A stretch of 64,000 bases of DNA from Sebastes aleutianus (taxonomy: Eukaryota; Chordata; Actinopteri; Perciformes; Sebastidae). The notes under the pieces are model-generated. The model worked only from the letters and a program-made list of their open reading frames with translations. It was not told the origin of the DNA and did no database searches. The first letter of the stretch is position 1. Each line of letters begins with the position of its first letter. A program made the position numbers and the translations under genes. Shown here one piece after another: positions 38,178 to 48,088 of the stretch. The DNA lies in contig CAKAKS010000066.1 in NCBI GenBank assembly GCA_916700875.1, positions 20,513,490 through 20,577,489 of the forward strand, written 5' to 3'.

Positions 38178-38183
38178 TTTATT
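38178..38183 (-). terminator. KCTD10: Candidate poly(A) signal of KCTD10
   Basis: TTTATT on the plus strand is AATAAA on the minus strand. It would give KCTD10 a 3' UTR of about 1.5 kb that includes the MITE at 38893-39344. No closer minus-strand AATAAA was noticed. Confidence 0.35.
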
Positions 38184-38892
38184 TGTGATAAAGTATGTAT
38201 AAATATAAAACATACATATATGTTCACTTCTGTACAACAGACCTACAAGTACTGTTTGATTGTTAGACATATTTCAATTAAAACCTATCGAGTGCAAACG
38301 GTACATTCTCTGACGAATGTGGCGATGAAGGACAGGTCTAATTTCTCTCCCTGTTAGAAGCGTGTGGACAGGATTCCCTTCCTGCCAGGGAGATCTCCGG
38401 TTACGGTCATTCACTTCAACCTCAGCATCCATCATTCAATCACCCCGGTACATTTAACACCTCAGGTCACAGCTCAAGTTCCCTCCACTGAAAATAATAA
38501 TGATCATTTAGTGGAGTGAAGGGAAAATGCATAAATGTTAAAACTAAATATGGCAGAAGCACTACAGTGAAATGCTCCACCCACCTGTGATATCTTAACT
38601 GTATCAAAAATTAATAAAATTCAAAATTGCTTTAATTGCTATTATGCAGGCTACAAAATAGCCTTGGTAACATCTTCTAAGAGTAAAATAGTGCCACCAT
38701 GTGGTCCCATTGTGTACAACACCTGGTTAATCCACTGGTGATCTTACAGTGGACCCGTCAGAAGGAGAAGCGAACATTATGTACATTAATCTTCAGCTGC
38801 TTACATGATATCATTCTTGTTCTCCTGGATGTAATGTAGTTAGGACCTCAAATAACAGATTATACCAACAATACTCTATTCTTTCTTTTCAC

Positions 38893-39344
38893 CATAGACT
38901 GTATATAAAGATGGACGACATGGCAGCTCCCCAAAAGTGAAGCCAAAACATCTCGATCGCCCCCTGGTGGCTGGCTGTCATAAAGCCCGCCTCCTCCATG
39001 TTAGCGAGGGGACTTGAGCCAAACTAAAAAGTAAAAGTACATGTTAAAATAATTTTTCCCAAAGATGTTTTCCGTCATTTTAGGTAGCTCTTATCTCGCT
39101 GATGTATGTTCAAGTGTTCATTGCTATGATAAGTTTGGTTTTAATTGGTTATTTGATGCTATAAAAAGGGGCTGAGACATCATGATTGGCAGCTGTGATT
39201 CTCTCTCGCTAACAAGCTGAGGCCATGCTCCAAATGACGTCAAAATCTCAAGATTGCAGCTCCCGTATCCGGGATATATTGGCTTCACTTCTGTACAGTG
39301 GGAGGAAGTGGAGACGTGTTGTCCATCTTTATAAACAGTCTATG
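38893..39344. mobile_element. MITE with CATAGACTGTATATAAAG ends
   Basis: The left end CATAGACTGTATATAAAG plus ATGGAC is matched in inverted form by GTCCATCTTTATAAACAG plus TCTATG at the right. Flanking octamers CTTTTCAC (38885-38892) and GTTTTCAC (39345-39352) agree at seven of eight bases, an 8-bp target duplication. This is a widespread fish MITE. It probably lies within the KCTD10 3' UTR. Confidence 0.75.
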
Positions 39345-39702
39345 GTTTTCACACACTCAGGTAAAACTGCAGTCACCTGCAGTGCTGAATGCAAACACTC
39401 GTGTCTATGGGCTCCTGCACACTAGCAGAAAACAGTGATAGAAGTTATCGTGACCAACAAACAGAGAACAAAACACTACTTCCTGTCAGACCACATAATG
39501 AAGACGACAACACAAACAAACACAAAATCACTTCACCACTACAAACTGTATGACACGCATCTCATAGTAGTCTCCTGGAGAAAAAGCTGGTAAAGTAAAA
39601 GTGAGAAGTGAGACAGAGAGGCGTTGGGTGATGTAAGGCACAAGCGTGGTGCAAAGACTGTCCAGGGTCAGAGACACAGGCTGACGGGTCGAAGGAGAAA
39701 GG

Positions 39703-42700
39703 TCACTGGTGGTGGTGTGTGCGGTCATCGGGTCGTTTGATGTGAATCCTACGAACTCGCTCAATTCGGTCTCGCTCCTCGTCCTCATCCAGATGGTGAG
39801 ATCGTCCTGCAGCGCCCCCTGTGGCCTCCAGCAGGGCATTGTCTGGACCCCTCCCATCGTGGGACTCGTACAGGAGGATGTTAAGGGTCTCCTCATAGAT
39901 TCTGGCCTCAGGGAACTCCACCTAGCAGTGAAGTAGAGTGTTACACAAGAGATTAGAGAGATATATAAACAACATACTGTAGCTCTATGCTTACAAAAGA
40001 GCAAAGAACTCTTCAGAGTGGGAATATTACAAATACAAATTTACCTTTGTCTGCTTCTTTTCTGTGGCATAAACAATGGAGGTGCAGCACACTTCAGCAA
40101 TCTTGCGCCCCTGGCCATAAAATGACCAACAACAGATCTCATCGCCAATCACGTCTTTGATGAAGAGAACCCGACCGTTGAACCGCAATGACAGCTTGTC
40201 AAACAGCTCAATATTTTTCAGCATGTTGTCATCAGAATTGCTGGAGGGGGGAAAAAGCATTACAGGATTATTGATTGTCATTGATTAAGACAACTTCTAT
40301 TATTTCACCACATTGTGTTTCTTCTTTAATTAGACACGCTAGCTCCTGATATCAGTAGAAGAGGACTCACCTGGTATATGAATATTTGTTGTTGCTTCGG
40401 TTATACAGCAGTTTGACAGTAGGCTGTGAAGACACAGAAGAAAAATCTCAAGTCTCTTGACAATGAAGATTAGAAATTCAGTACATTATGTAAAAAAAAA
40501 ACATATCTTACCTTATTCGAGGTTGCAATAAGCTTCTGCTCTTCCTTAGATGAGGTCATCAGAGGCACTTTACAAAGGGGTTCATACGTTTCTTTGTTCT
40601 GGAGGAAAAAATGGCTTATTTTAATTTTTTTCCATTAAAAAAAGGTCCACCTGCAAAACTGGAACATTCAGTATATAATAAGAGGAACAATGCCACCTGG
40701 TGGAACAGAGTGGCAAAGAGGATGAAGAACATGAAACCCAACAATAACTAAGACTTGCTGTTCTTTCGATTTTTCCAAGCAGATTACTTTCAAATTATTT
40801 TCGTACAGATTTTATGTCCCTCATAGTAGTTGAAAACAAAACAAAAGTATGAGATATGTATTTTTGTACATTTGATTTTCTTACCCATTGATACATTTTA
40901 AATATTCAAAATAAGATAAATTGGATCTTCAGAATGTTTTAAAGAAAACAAATGGACACAAAACTCAAATAATGAGACCTATACATTATGAACAGTGGGA
41001 GAAACAGTATGGTTAAAAAAATGTAACTAGACAAAATTGGTCTGATATAAAGTGCAGTTCGCTGAAATTAAACATTTAAACTTAATTTTTTCATCAAAAC
41101 TTAATTGAAACTCTCATTTTTAAGTGAAATGCTAAGGAATTTCAGAAATGATTCCAAAGAAATATGACTGAGTAATGATTCTGTGGAATTAATTTAAGAA
41201 AAATTCGGATGATATGATGATAGATGACGTATTAATATATTGCCCTGCCTAACTGACAGCCCTCTGTGGTGATGGTACCTGTAAGGCAGCTGTGCATTCA
41301 TCAGCTAGGCCTTGGACGAGGTAATACTTGGCCTCAGCTAGCAGTTCCTCGGTTTCCCGTCGGCTGTCTGGGAGTGGCACCGCCCCGTCTCTAAGGTAGT
41401 TAAGGATTGTTCCAAAATGTTTCCCACAGCGGTCAATCAAGATCCAACCTTTGGATATGAAATGGTGAAACATTAGTTAGTAATAGATCATGGCTAGCGC
41501 AGGGCTGACATAAGCCCTGCATATAATTTAAACATTTTCACCAACAGCTCACCTTCACTGTCTGTGAGGACCTCCATCCTGCCACTGAACATGGCTTTGA
41601 GCATCGTGTCCTGTTTGGTTAGTGTCTGCATTGTAGTGTAGTACAGTGCCCCACCCACATTTAACTTCACATATTTAGAGCTAGGGCTGGAGCCCTTGAA
41701 GGATGTAGTCCGGGTCGTAGCTGCCGGCACTGCCGAGCTCACCACACTCTCTCCTGACATCTCTTCCTGGGACAGAAGAACGTAAAACAGAGTACAAATG
41801 GATCAGGCCTGGCATGTCACTGGATTATTTAAATTTAAGGCACTGAGTGGAAACAGATTATTAACACACATGTCTATGTTAATGTTGGTAGATCTTTTTT
41901 AAGGGTGTTATTCTATACTATTTTTTTATATTATTGTTTTTTTTTTTTTACCAAAGCCAGCAATGTGTTTCTGACTTCCCTAACCCATCTGTGGCACTCA
42001 GCTCAAAGCCCATTTGATGTTACTAAACATGTAATTATTTTAAATCAGGCCACTAGTATCGAGTTTCATTTTAAATATTAGTATTTATGGCAGCAGGACA
42101 GTGTATATGTGAGATTGACTCAGAATAAATGTATCCACGTTAATTGTGATGAAGGAACATGTTACAACTCATTTATAAGTATTTAGACAACAGTAGAGGT
42201 TTATGGATCAGAGGAATAAGCTATATCAGGCTTTTGCTACGCAGTTAGTAAGAAGAAATTTATTGTTGGTATTATGAGATCTGTTGACATTAAGAAAAAA
42301 GTATATATACTATATCACCATTCTAATCTTTTTTAATTTGCAAAAAGACTCATGTATTTTTTTCTGACCCTGGACTCTGAGAGAGCTGTACTGTTAAGAT
42401 ACTAAATAAAAGCCATAAAGTCATAAAGGCTGGGATAATTATCTTATTAATATAATCTGTTTTCTGCCAATATGTTATACATATATTATACATAATATTA
42501 TATATATTGATTTTAAGATTTTATTATTAACTGTTAAAGCTCTGCATGGTTTGGCACCAGGCTACATCACTGAGCTCCTTACACCCTATGTGCCATCGCG
42601 TAACCTGATGTCCTCTGACTTGGCTCTACTGGTTGTACCCAGGTGTAGGCTGGTGACTAAGGGTGACAGGGCCTTTGCCATCAATGCCCTTAGACTGTGG

Positions 42701-44598
42701 AACAGCCTACCTCAGGACCTCAGGTTAGCTAGCTCTACTACCAATTTTAAATCTCTTCTAAAAACCCATTTCTATAAAAAGGCTGTTTAACTCCGTAAGG
42801 CAACAGCTTGGTGCACCTTTTCCCCACACCTTATATTGTCTTCTTTTGGCTTATGTGTAGTAACTTATTGTTTTGATACCACTTGTTACGGGTTTTAGTT
42901 TTCTCATTATTTGCTCTTTATGTTTTGTTCTTTTATTGTTGTTTTTATTTTGTCTGTATTTCATTGTTTCTGTGCAAGCACTTTGAAACTATGTTTAGAA
43001 AGGTGCTATACAAATAAAAATTATTATTATATGAAAAATGTTTTTCTTCATAGAATGTATGTCCTGGGCTCTTTCATACTCTTAACACAGTTTGAGGAGT
43101 AGTGTATCTTTTAGTTAGTTAGTATTTATGTTCAGGCAGCCATAATAAAGCTAAGAAAAAGCTGGAAAAAGTTCCTTGTGATGAAGGAACATGTTACAAC
43201 TCATTTATAAGTATTTAGACAACAGTAGAGGTTTATGGCTCAGAGGAATAAGCTATATCAGGCTTTTGCTATGCAGTTAGTAAGAAGAAATTTATTGTTG
43301 ATATTATGAGATTTGTTGACATTAAGAAAAAAGTATATATACTATATCACCATTCTAATCTTTTTTAATTTGCAAAAAGACTCATGTATTTTTTTCTGAC
43401 CCTGGACTCTGATACTTCAGAGCTTTAGCAATACTGTTAAATTGTTACTAAATAAAAGCCATAAAGTCACAATTATCTTATTAATATAATGGGTTTTCTG
43501 TCACTATGTTACATTAAAATATGTTTTTCTTCATAGAATTATCGCCATGTATTTACAATATGTCAATGGGAAACTAAAGAACTGTAGCTTTATGTCCTTG
43601 GCTCTTTCATACTCTTAACACAGCTTGAGGAGAAGTGTATCTTTTAGATAGTTAGTATTTATATTCAGGCAGCCATAATAAAGCTAAGGAATAGCTGGAA
43701 AAAGTTCCTTGTGATGAAGGAACATGTTACATCTCATTTATAAGTATTTAGACAACAGTAGAGGTTTATGGCTCAGAGGAACAAGCTATATCAGGTAAGT
43801 TAGTAAGAAGAAATGTATTGGTATTATGAGATTTGTTGACATTAAGAATAAAGTATATATACTATATCACTATTCTAATCTTTTTTTAATTTGCAAAAAG
43901 ACTCATGTATTTTTTTCTGACCCTGGACTCTGATACTTCAGAGCTTTAGCAATACTAAATACTAAATAAAAGCCATAAAGTCATAAAGGCTGGGACAATT
44001 ATTTTATTAATATAATGGGTTTTCTTCCAATATATTATATGAAAATATGTTTTTCTTCACAGAATTATCGTCAATGGGAAACAAAAGAACTGTAGCTATA
44101 TGTCCTGGGGTCTTTCATACTCTAAATACAGTTAGAGATACAGTTAGAGATACAGTTAGAGATACAGTTACAGATACAGTTACAGATACAGGAGAAATGT
44201 ATATTTCCCTTAGTATTCATGTTCAGGCATGATAAAGCTAAGAAAAGCTGGAAAAGTGCAGAGACAACTCAAAGTCAGCACTACAGACTTTTACTATCCT
44301 TTTTCTAAACGCAAATAAGTGTTATTACGTTTGTACGACGGCTTTTTTTCCTGTGTAGAGCTAAACACTAAACCTCATCCCTCAATCAGCAGCTATAGGA
44401 GCTAGTAATTAGATTTTAGCCAGCTAGCTCAAATGAGCTAGCTAGCTCGTTAGCATTAACTAAAGTTACCATTATTATCAAACATCTGGCCAAAAGATAC
44501 ACATATTATGATACAGACTACTAAAACATCTTTCTCTACATAACGGTAGACGTGTGTTTGTAATGTTTGTTTGATAAAAACAGGAGTATATTTACCAT
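39703..44598 (-). CDS. KCTD10: BTB/POZ domain-containing adapter KCTD10 (BACURD3)
   Basis: Seven coding exons on the minus strand: 44596-44598 (the ATG alone), 41553-41766, 41279-41448, 40512-40598, 40371-40423, 40045-40240, 39703-39921 (stop 39703-39705). Joined length is 313 aa, the same as human KCTD10. The protein starts MEEMSGESVVSSAVP. The T1-type BTB domain begins at about residue 32 (KYVKLNVGGALYYTT) and runs to about 135. The C-terminal half includes GDEICCWSFYGQGRKIAEVCC, and the tail is rich in charged residues (LDEDEERDRIERVRRIHIK). The family forms substrate adaptors for CUL3 ubiquitin ligases acting on RhoA/RhoB-type targets. The start codon is cut off from the rest by a 2.8-kb repeat-filled intron, as expected from the MEEM start of the human protein. 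TNFAIP1 and KCTD13 are paralogues. Context and the MEEM start favour KCTD10. Confidence 0.95.
42500..43030 (+). mobile_element. 3' end of an L2/CR1-like LINE inserted in tandem copy 1
   Basis: An open frame (42551-42790) reads APGYITELLTPYVPSR, then LLVVPRCRLVTKGDRAF and ALRLWNSLPQDLR. This is the conserved C-terminal segment of fish L2/CR1-type LINE ORF2 proteins. It is followed by a short 3' UTR ending AAATAAAAATTATTATTAT, the usual simple-repeat tail. It is severely 5'-truncated: reverse transcriptase and endonuclease domains are absent. Confidence 0.85.
44127..44190. repeat. 12-bp tandem array (ACAGTTAGAGAT)
   Basis: Five contiguous 12-bp units, the later ones with C in place of G (ACAGTTACAGAT), occur only in the third copy of the 0.53-kb tandem unit. 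Confidence 0.85.
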
Positions 44599-44660
44599 AG
44601 AAGCCGCAGCAGACTTTATAATTGTAGCTTTGCTAACGTCAGTCAGCTAACACCCACTTC

Positions 44661-44699
44661 CTTCCGGTCCAGCGCTGCGCACTTATAAAGATGACGTCA
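44661..44699 (-). promoter_or_regulatory. KCTD10: KCTD10 proximal promoter with CRE and ETS motifs
   Basis: The full palindromic cAMP-response element TGACGTCA lies at 44692-44699 and an ETS-type CTTCCGG at 44661-44667, about 60-100 bp upstream of the KCTD10 ATG on the minus strand. The sites stand in a GC-richer patch at the divergent KCTD10/UBE3B interval. Both motifs are typical of housekeeping promoters. Binding is inferred. Confidence 0.5.
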
Positions 44700-44846
44700 A
44701 CGCTGCTCTGCTCTGCTCCGTTTAAAGGGACAGATAATAACACTGTTGTTGTTCAACTTTACAGAGTTAAAGGTGAGGGAAACTGAGATATACGTTGTTG
44801 TTTTTTTTATTGAAGAAAATTAATTTACAAACATTAAGGCATTGTA

Positions 44847-45175
44847 AGGCAAGGCAGCTTTATTTGTATAGCACGTTTCAGCAACAGGGCAATTCAAAGT
44901 GCTTTATATAAACATTCAAGAACATTAAGACATAATTAAAACAGTTATAAAAACATAAAACATTACAGATTAGAAAATAAAAACAAGCTAAAAATAAAAG
45001 ATAGGATAGAGGCTAAAATAGAGTATAACACACAAGAGTAAAAGGCAGCTTTATTTGTATAGTACATTTCAGTAACAGGGCATTTCAAAGTGCTTTACAT
45101 AAACATTCAAGAACATTGCAACAAAGTGCAAATGAAGACATAATTAAAACAGTTATAAAAACATAAAAACATTTA
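44847..45175. repeat. Two tandem LINE-tail-like copies
   Basis: GGCAGCTTTATTTGTATAG is followed by CACGTTTCAGCAACAGGG and AAAGTGCTTTATATAAACA, and the same order recurs from about 45043. These are recognised fish LINE tail sequences. No coding sequence is present. Confidence 0.6.
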
Positions 45176-45290
45176 TTTAAATTCAGTTATTTATTTATTT
45201 TATTTACTTTATTTTATTTTAATTCTTTGGATTGTTTAAGTATGTGTCCTCCCCTTTTCTCTGAATTCAATTGCAATTACCCAAAATGCT

Positions 45291-45838
45291 ACCCAAAATA
45301 TACACCAAAACTGGAGACAAAAGGTTGTTTTTCAATTTAACTAGCAAAACAAAGCATTTTACAGCACTGTTACCATAAGTATTTATTATAAAAGTTGACA
45401 TTTTTGCTGTGCCTCCTAAAAGGTTTCTCAAGCACATTTACAGGAGTAAGGAGGCCAAAGGAAGATCATATTTTTGAAGCCTTGGGGAATACAGATGAGC
45501 TGACATCAGCTATAGGGTAACATTTCTACTTTTCACTTCTCTGTTTACTTTGAAACTTGTTCCATAATCTGCCTCACCTGAAGTGACCGTGTTGAATTGT
45601 ACATTACAGCTTGGCCAGAGAATTTTGCCTCGATAAAAGGTCACACATTCACATATCAGCTGGACAAGGTTTGATTTTCATGCTGTGTTTATTAACTTCC
45701 TTCATTGCAGACATTGTACATCAGCCAGATATAAGATTTCTGATTTCTGAGATTTTTTTCTTTGTAGATACAGTGCATTTTAAAAGAATTTTGAATTGTA
45801 AATTACAGCTTGGCCAGATAATTTTGCCTCGACAAAGG
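45291..45838 (+). pseudogene. Partial, intron-containing MMAB pseudogene (inverted duplicate of 63230-63750)
   Basis: The plus strand here matches the minus strand of the functional MMAB gene over three consecutive exon-intron units. These are the exon around ACCAAAACTGGAGACAAA, the exon with TTTCTCAAGCACATTTAC, and the exon with CTTGGCCAG, together with their introns. It therefore arose by DNA duplication, not retroposition. Breaks seen: one extra A in the third exon (GATAAAAGG against GACAAAGG) shifting the frame, a Glu-to-Val change in GERR, and altered sequence at the first exon. After ATACAGTGCATTTTA the copy jumps to a second partial copy of the third exon (about 45785-45838). The promoter side and all remaining exons are missing. 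Confidence 0.9.
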
Positions 45839-46199
45839 AAAAAATAAATAAAATAAATATAAATAAATAAATAAAAATAAAAAATTACATTAGCCTGCAC
45901 ACTTCCGCTGTTGAAGGTGTCACCGTGATAACAGTCCCCCCCCCTCCGCCACCCACCCCAACGCACTGCACGAAAGCTTTTATCCACCAGCAAGAAAAAA
46001 AACAGTTGTTGTTACAACACGAACAAAGATAGTTTACCACACCTTAGCCCTCCTATCTATAAATAAATACTCTCATATAACGATTTGTATACATATACAC
46101 AAGCACTACCCGGACGCATTTTAGTGCGACACAGGGGATTAATGGCTGCAGTCAACGTACGGATCTCCTCTCTCATTGTTTACATTTGGAAACGATATG

Positions 46200-46534
46200 T
46201 CCACCGTGTTCTTCAGCTTGTCATTAATACAGCATCAAACCTAACCCTTCAGTCATGATAAATACCGCTAGATGAATGTGGAAAGAGTGTCAGTGAGGGA
46301 GGATCAGGTCGATCAGCGGTGAACTAGCCCTGTGAGCTAGCTGTAACTATCACAGCTCCATCTTCTCTGTGTCGCCCTGTTGGCTCCAGAGATGGCAAGT
46401 TAAGTCTTCCACCTTTACGTTTGGCTTTTCCTCCCGCTCGGATATCTCAAGGACAACCAAATGACTGAGGAGGTATAGCGAGAGCCAGGTGAGCCTAAAG
46501 GCCAGACAATATCTTCTTTTGAGGAATAACAAAG
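46200..46534 (+). other. UBE3B: Probable noncoding 5' exon of UBE3B (left border approximate)
   Basis: The coding start exon of UBE3B begins with an acceptor at 48079-48080, so a leader exon is required. The best donor upstream is GAATAACAAAG then GTAAGTTC at 46534-46535, preceded by GC-richer, non-repetitive sequence. This places the UBE3B transcription start about 1.6 kb from that of KCTD10, on the opposite strand. Left border and transcription start are not visible. Confidence 0.5.
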
Positions 46535-46799
46535 GTAAGTTCACTCAAAAACTATGTAATGTAATGTGTGTTGTTGGGATGCTGTATTATCACAGTCACA
46601 TAGAAAGCCACTGTCAACAAATCAAGAATCATTTCACAGGTACAAACGTGTGAAATACTTTTTGCTGGGAAGCTCCATTAAAATAATAAGTTATATTACA
46701 TTTACATTACAATTATAAAAGGAAATACTTTGTACAAGGACATACTAAGAACATATACAGTATATATAGTATAAGATATATTTTTGTGTGAGAAGGTGT

Positions 46800-48078
46800 A
46801 TGGATTATATATTTAAAAGTCTGATGGCCTGGTGGAAAAAACTGTTTCTCAGTCTGCTGGTGAGAGTCAATACAAGCATGTGGATGATTAGTGTGTATTC
46901 AAACTTTATTTCAGACACACAGGAGGGTCCATAGCAATAAAAGAAAAGAAAAAGAAACAAAAAAACATACAAGATAAGACCACAGCAGTTCATCATTCAA
47001 TTCATATGTATAGGCTATCTCGCCAGTGTTTTCAAGTTTCAAGTTTATTTGTCATTTAAAAGTACAGTGTACAGTGAAATGCATTTTACCCTGGCTCTCT
47101 CTCAGCCCTTAAAATCTATAAATAGTATAGTTGATAAATACTACAATAAATAAGACAATAGCTCAGAATAAAATTATTAAAAAAAACTAAAACATCCATA
47201 AAACAATCCACAGCTCTGCATACATTTAGTGCTACTGTTCAGTAGTCTGACCGTCTGAGGGTGAAAACTGTCTCTGAAGCGAGAGCTCCGAGCTTTAATG
47301 CTCTGTAGGCGCTTCCATGAAGGGAGATAAGAGAAGAGAGTATATATGCTGGATGACTTGTGTCCTGCATGATACAAAGTGCTTTCTTCTTGCAGTGAGT
47401 GTTGTAAACGTCCTGTAACTGTGGTAACGGTGATCCAATAATTTTAGATGCTGTTTTCACTGTCCTCATCAGGAGTTTGTGGTCATATGATGTAATGTTG
47501 CCAAACCATACCAGTATGCATCCAGTTAAGATGCTTTTTCTATTGTGGACCGGTAGAAGTTGATGAAGGTTTTTGTGGACATACCATGTTTCTTTAAACA
47601 CCTCAAGAGCCTGGATGAGTGCATCTCTTGCTTTGGCTGGTTAAAGCCTCTATGATGCTGTTCTCTGACTCATCCAAACGACAAATACAATTATACATCA
47701 AATGTCTTAAAAGTGCCTAACATGTAGGAATACCAGAGGACACAAACAGTTGACTGGCACTATGCCATCTGGGAACCCGAAGCAACAACCTCATTGCATC
47801 ATTGTAAGGCACTATTCACAAACTATTTTTCTTGTAGCTAAACCAAAGATGAGCTGTGTACAAAGGCGTGCAGAAAGCTCTAAATAATGAACATTTTACA
47901 TTTACAGAACACATACTGAACTTACGAAGCAACATATTTGCCTGAGCATATAGTTTACAGCACTGTCGATAGATATCTCTGTCATCATTCCAGTCATCAG
48001 TGAGAAAATGGCCAAGGTATTTTATTTCCTTGCATGTCGTGAGAGGAATATCGTATAGTAAGTGGGTTCTTCTTTTCC
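46800..48078 (-). mobile_element. Cluster of decayed LINE fragments in the UBE3B leader intron
   Basis: Minus-strand frames show LINE ORF2 C-terminal segments. At 47239-47601 there is RKSILTGCILVWFGN, KTASKIIGSPLPQLQDVYN and LHGSAYRALKLGALAS. A related tail, SRLRNSFFHQAIRLLN, lies at 46800-46870. A separate frame at about 47816-48078 reads CKEIKYLGHFLTDDWND, DIYRQCCKLYAQANMLLRKF and FCTPLYTAHLWF, typical of another LINE reverse transcriptase end. All are truncated and broken. The last fragment runs up to the acceptor of the UBE3B coding start exon. Confidence 0.75.
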
Positions 48079-48088
48079 AGGGTGCACA

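Larger units (their letters stand above)
42146..44250 (-). repeat. Three tandem copies of a ~0.53-kb unit in KCTD10 intron 1
   Basis: Units begin with GTGATGAAGGAACATGTTAC at about 42146, 43178 and 43711. Each continues through AACAGTAGAGGTTTATGG, GAAGAAAT, TATATACTATATCAC and TTTTTTTCTGACCCTGGACTC. The second-to-third spacing is 533 bp. The first unit is stretched to about 1032 bp by a LINE 3' fragment. The third ends in a 12-bp array. The unit is not recognised as a known family and encodes nothing. Confidence 0.85.

Noticed and set aside
44127..44190. Possible CRISPR-like array
   Set aside because: Twelve-base units are directly contiguous with no spacers, in a fish intron; it is a minisatellite.
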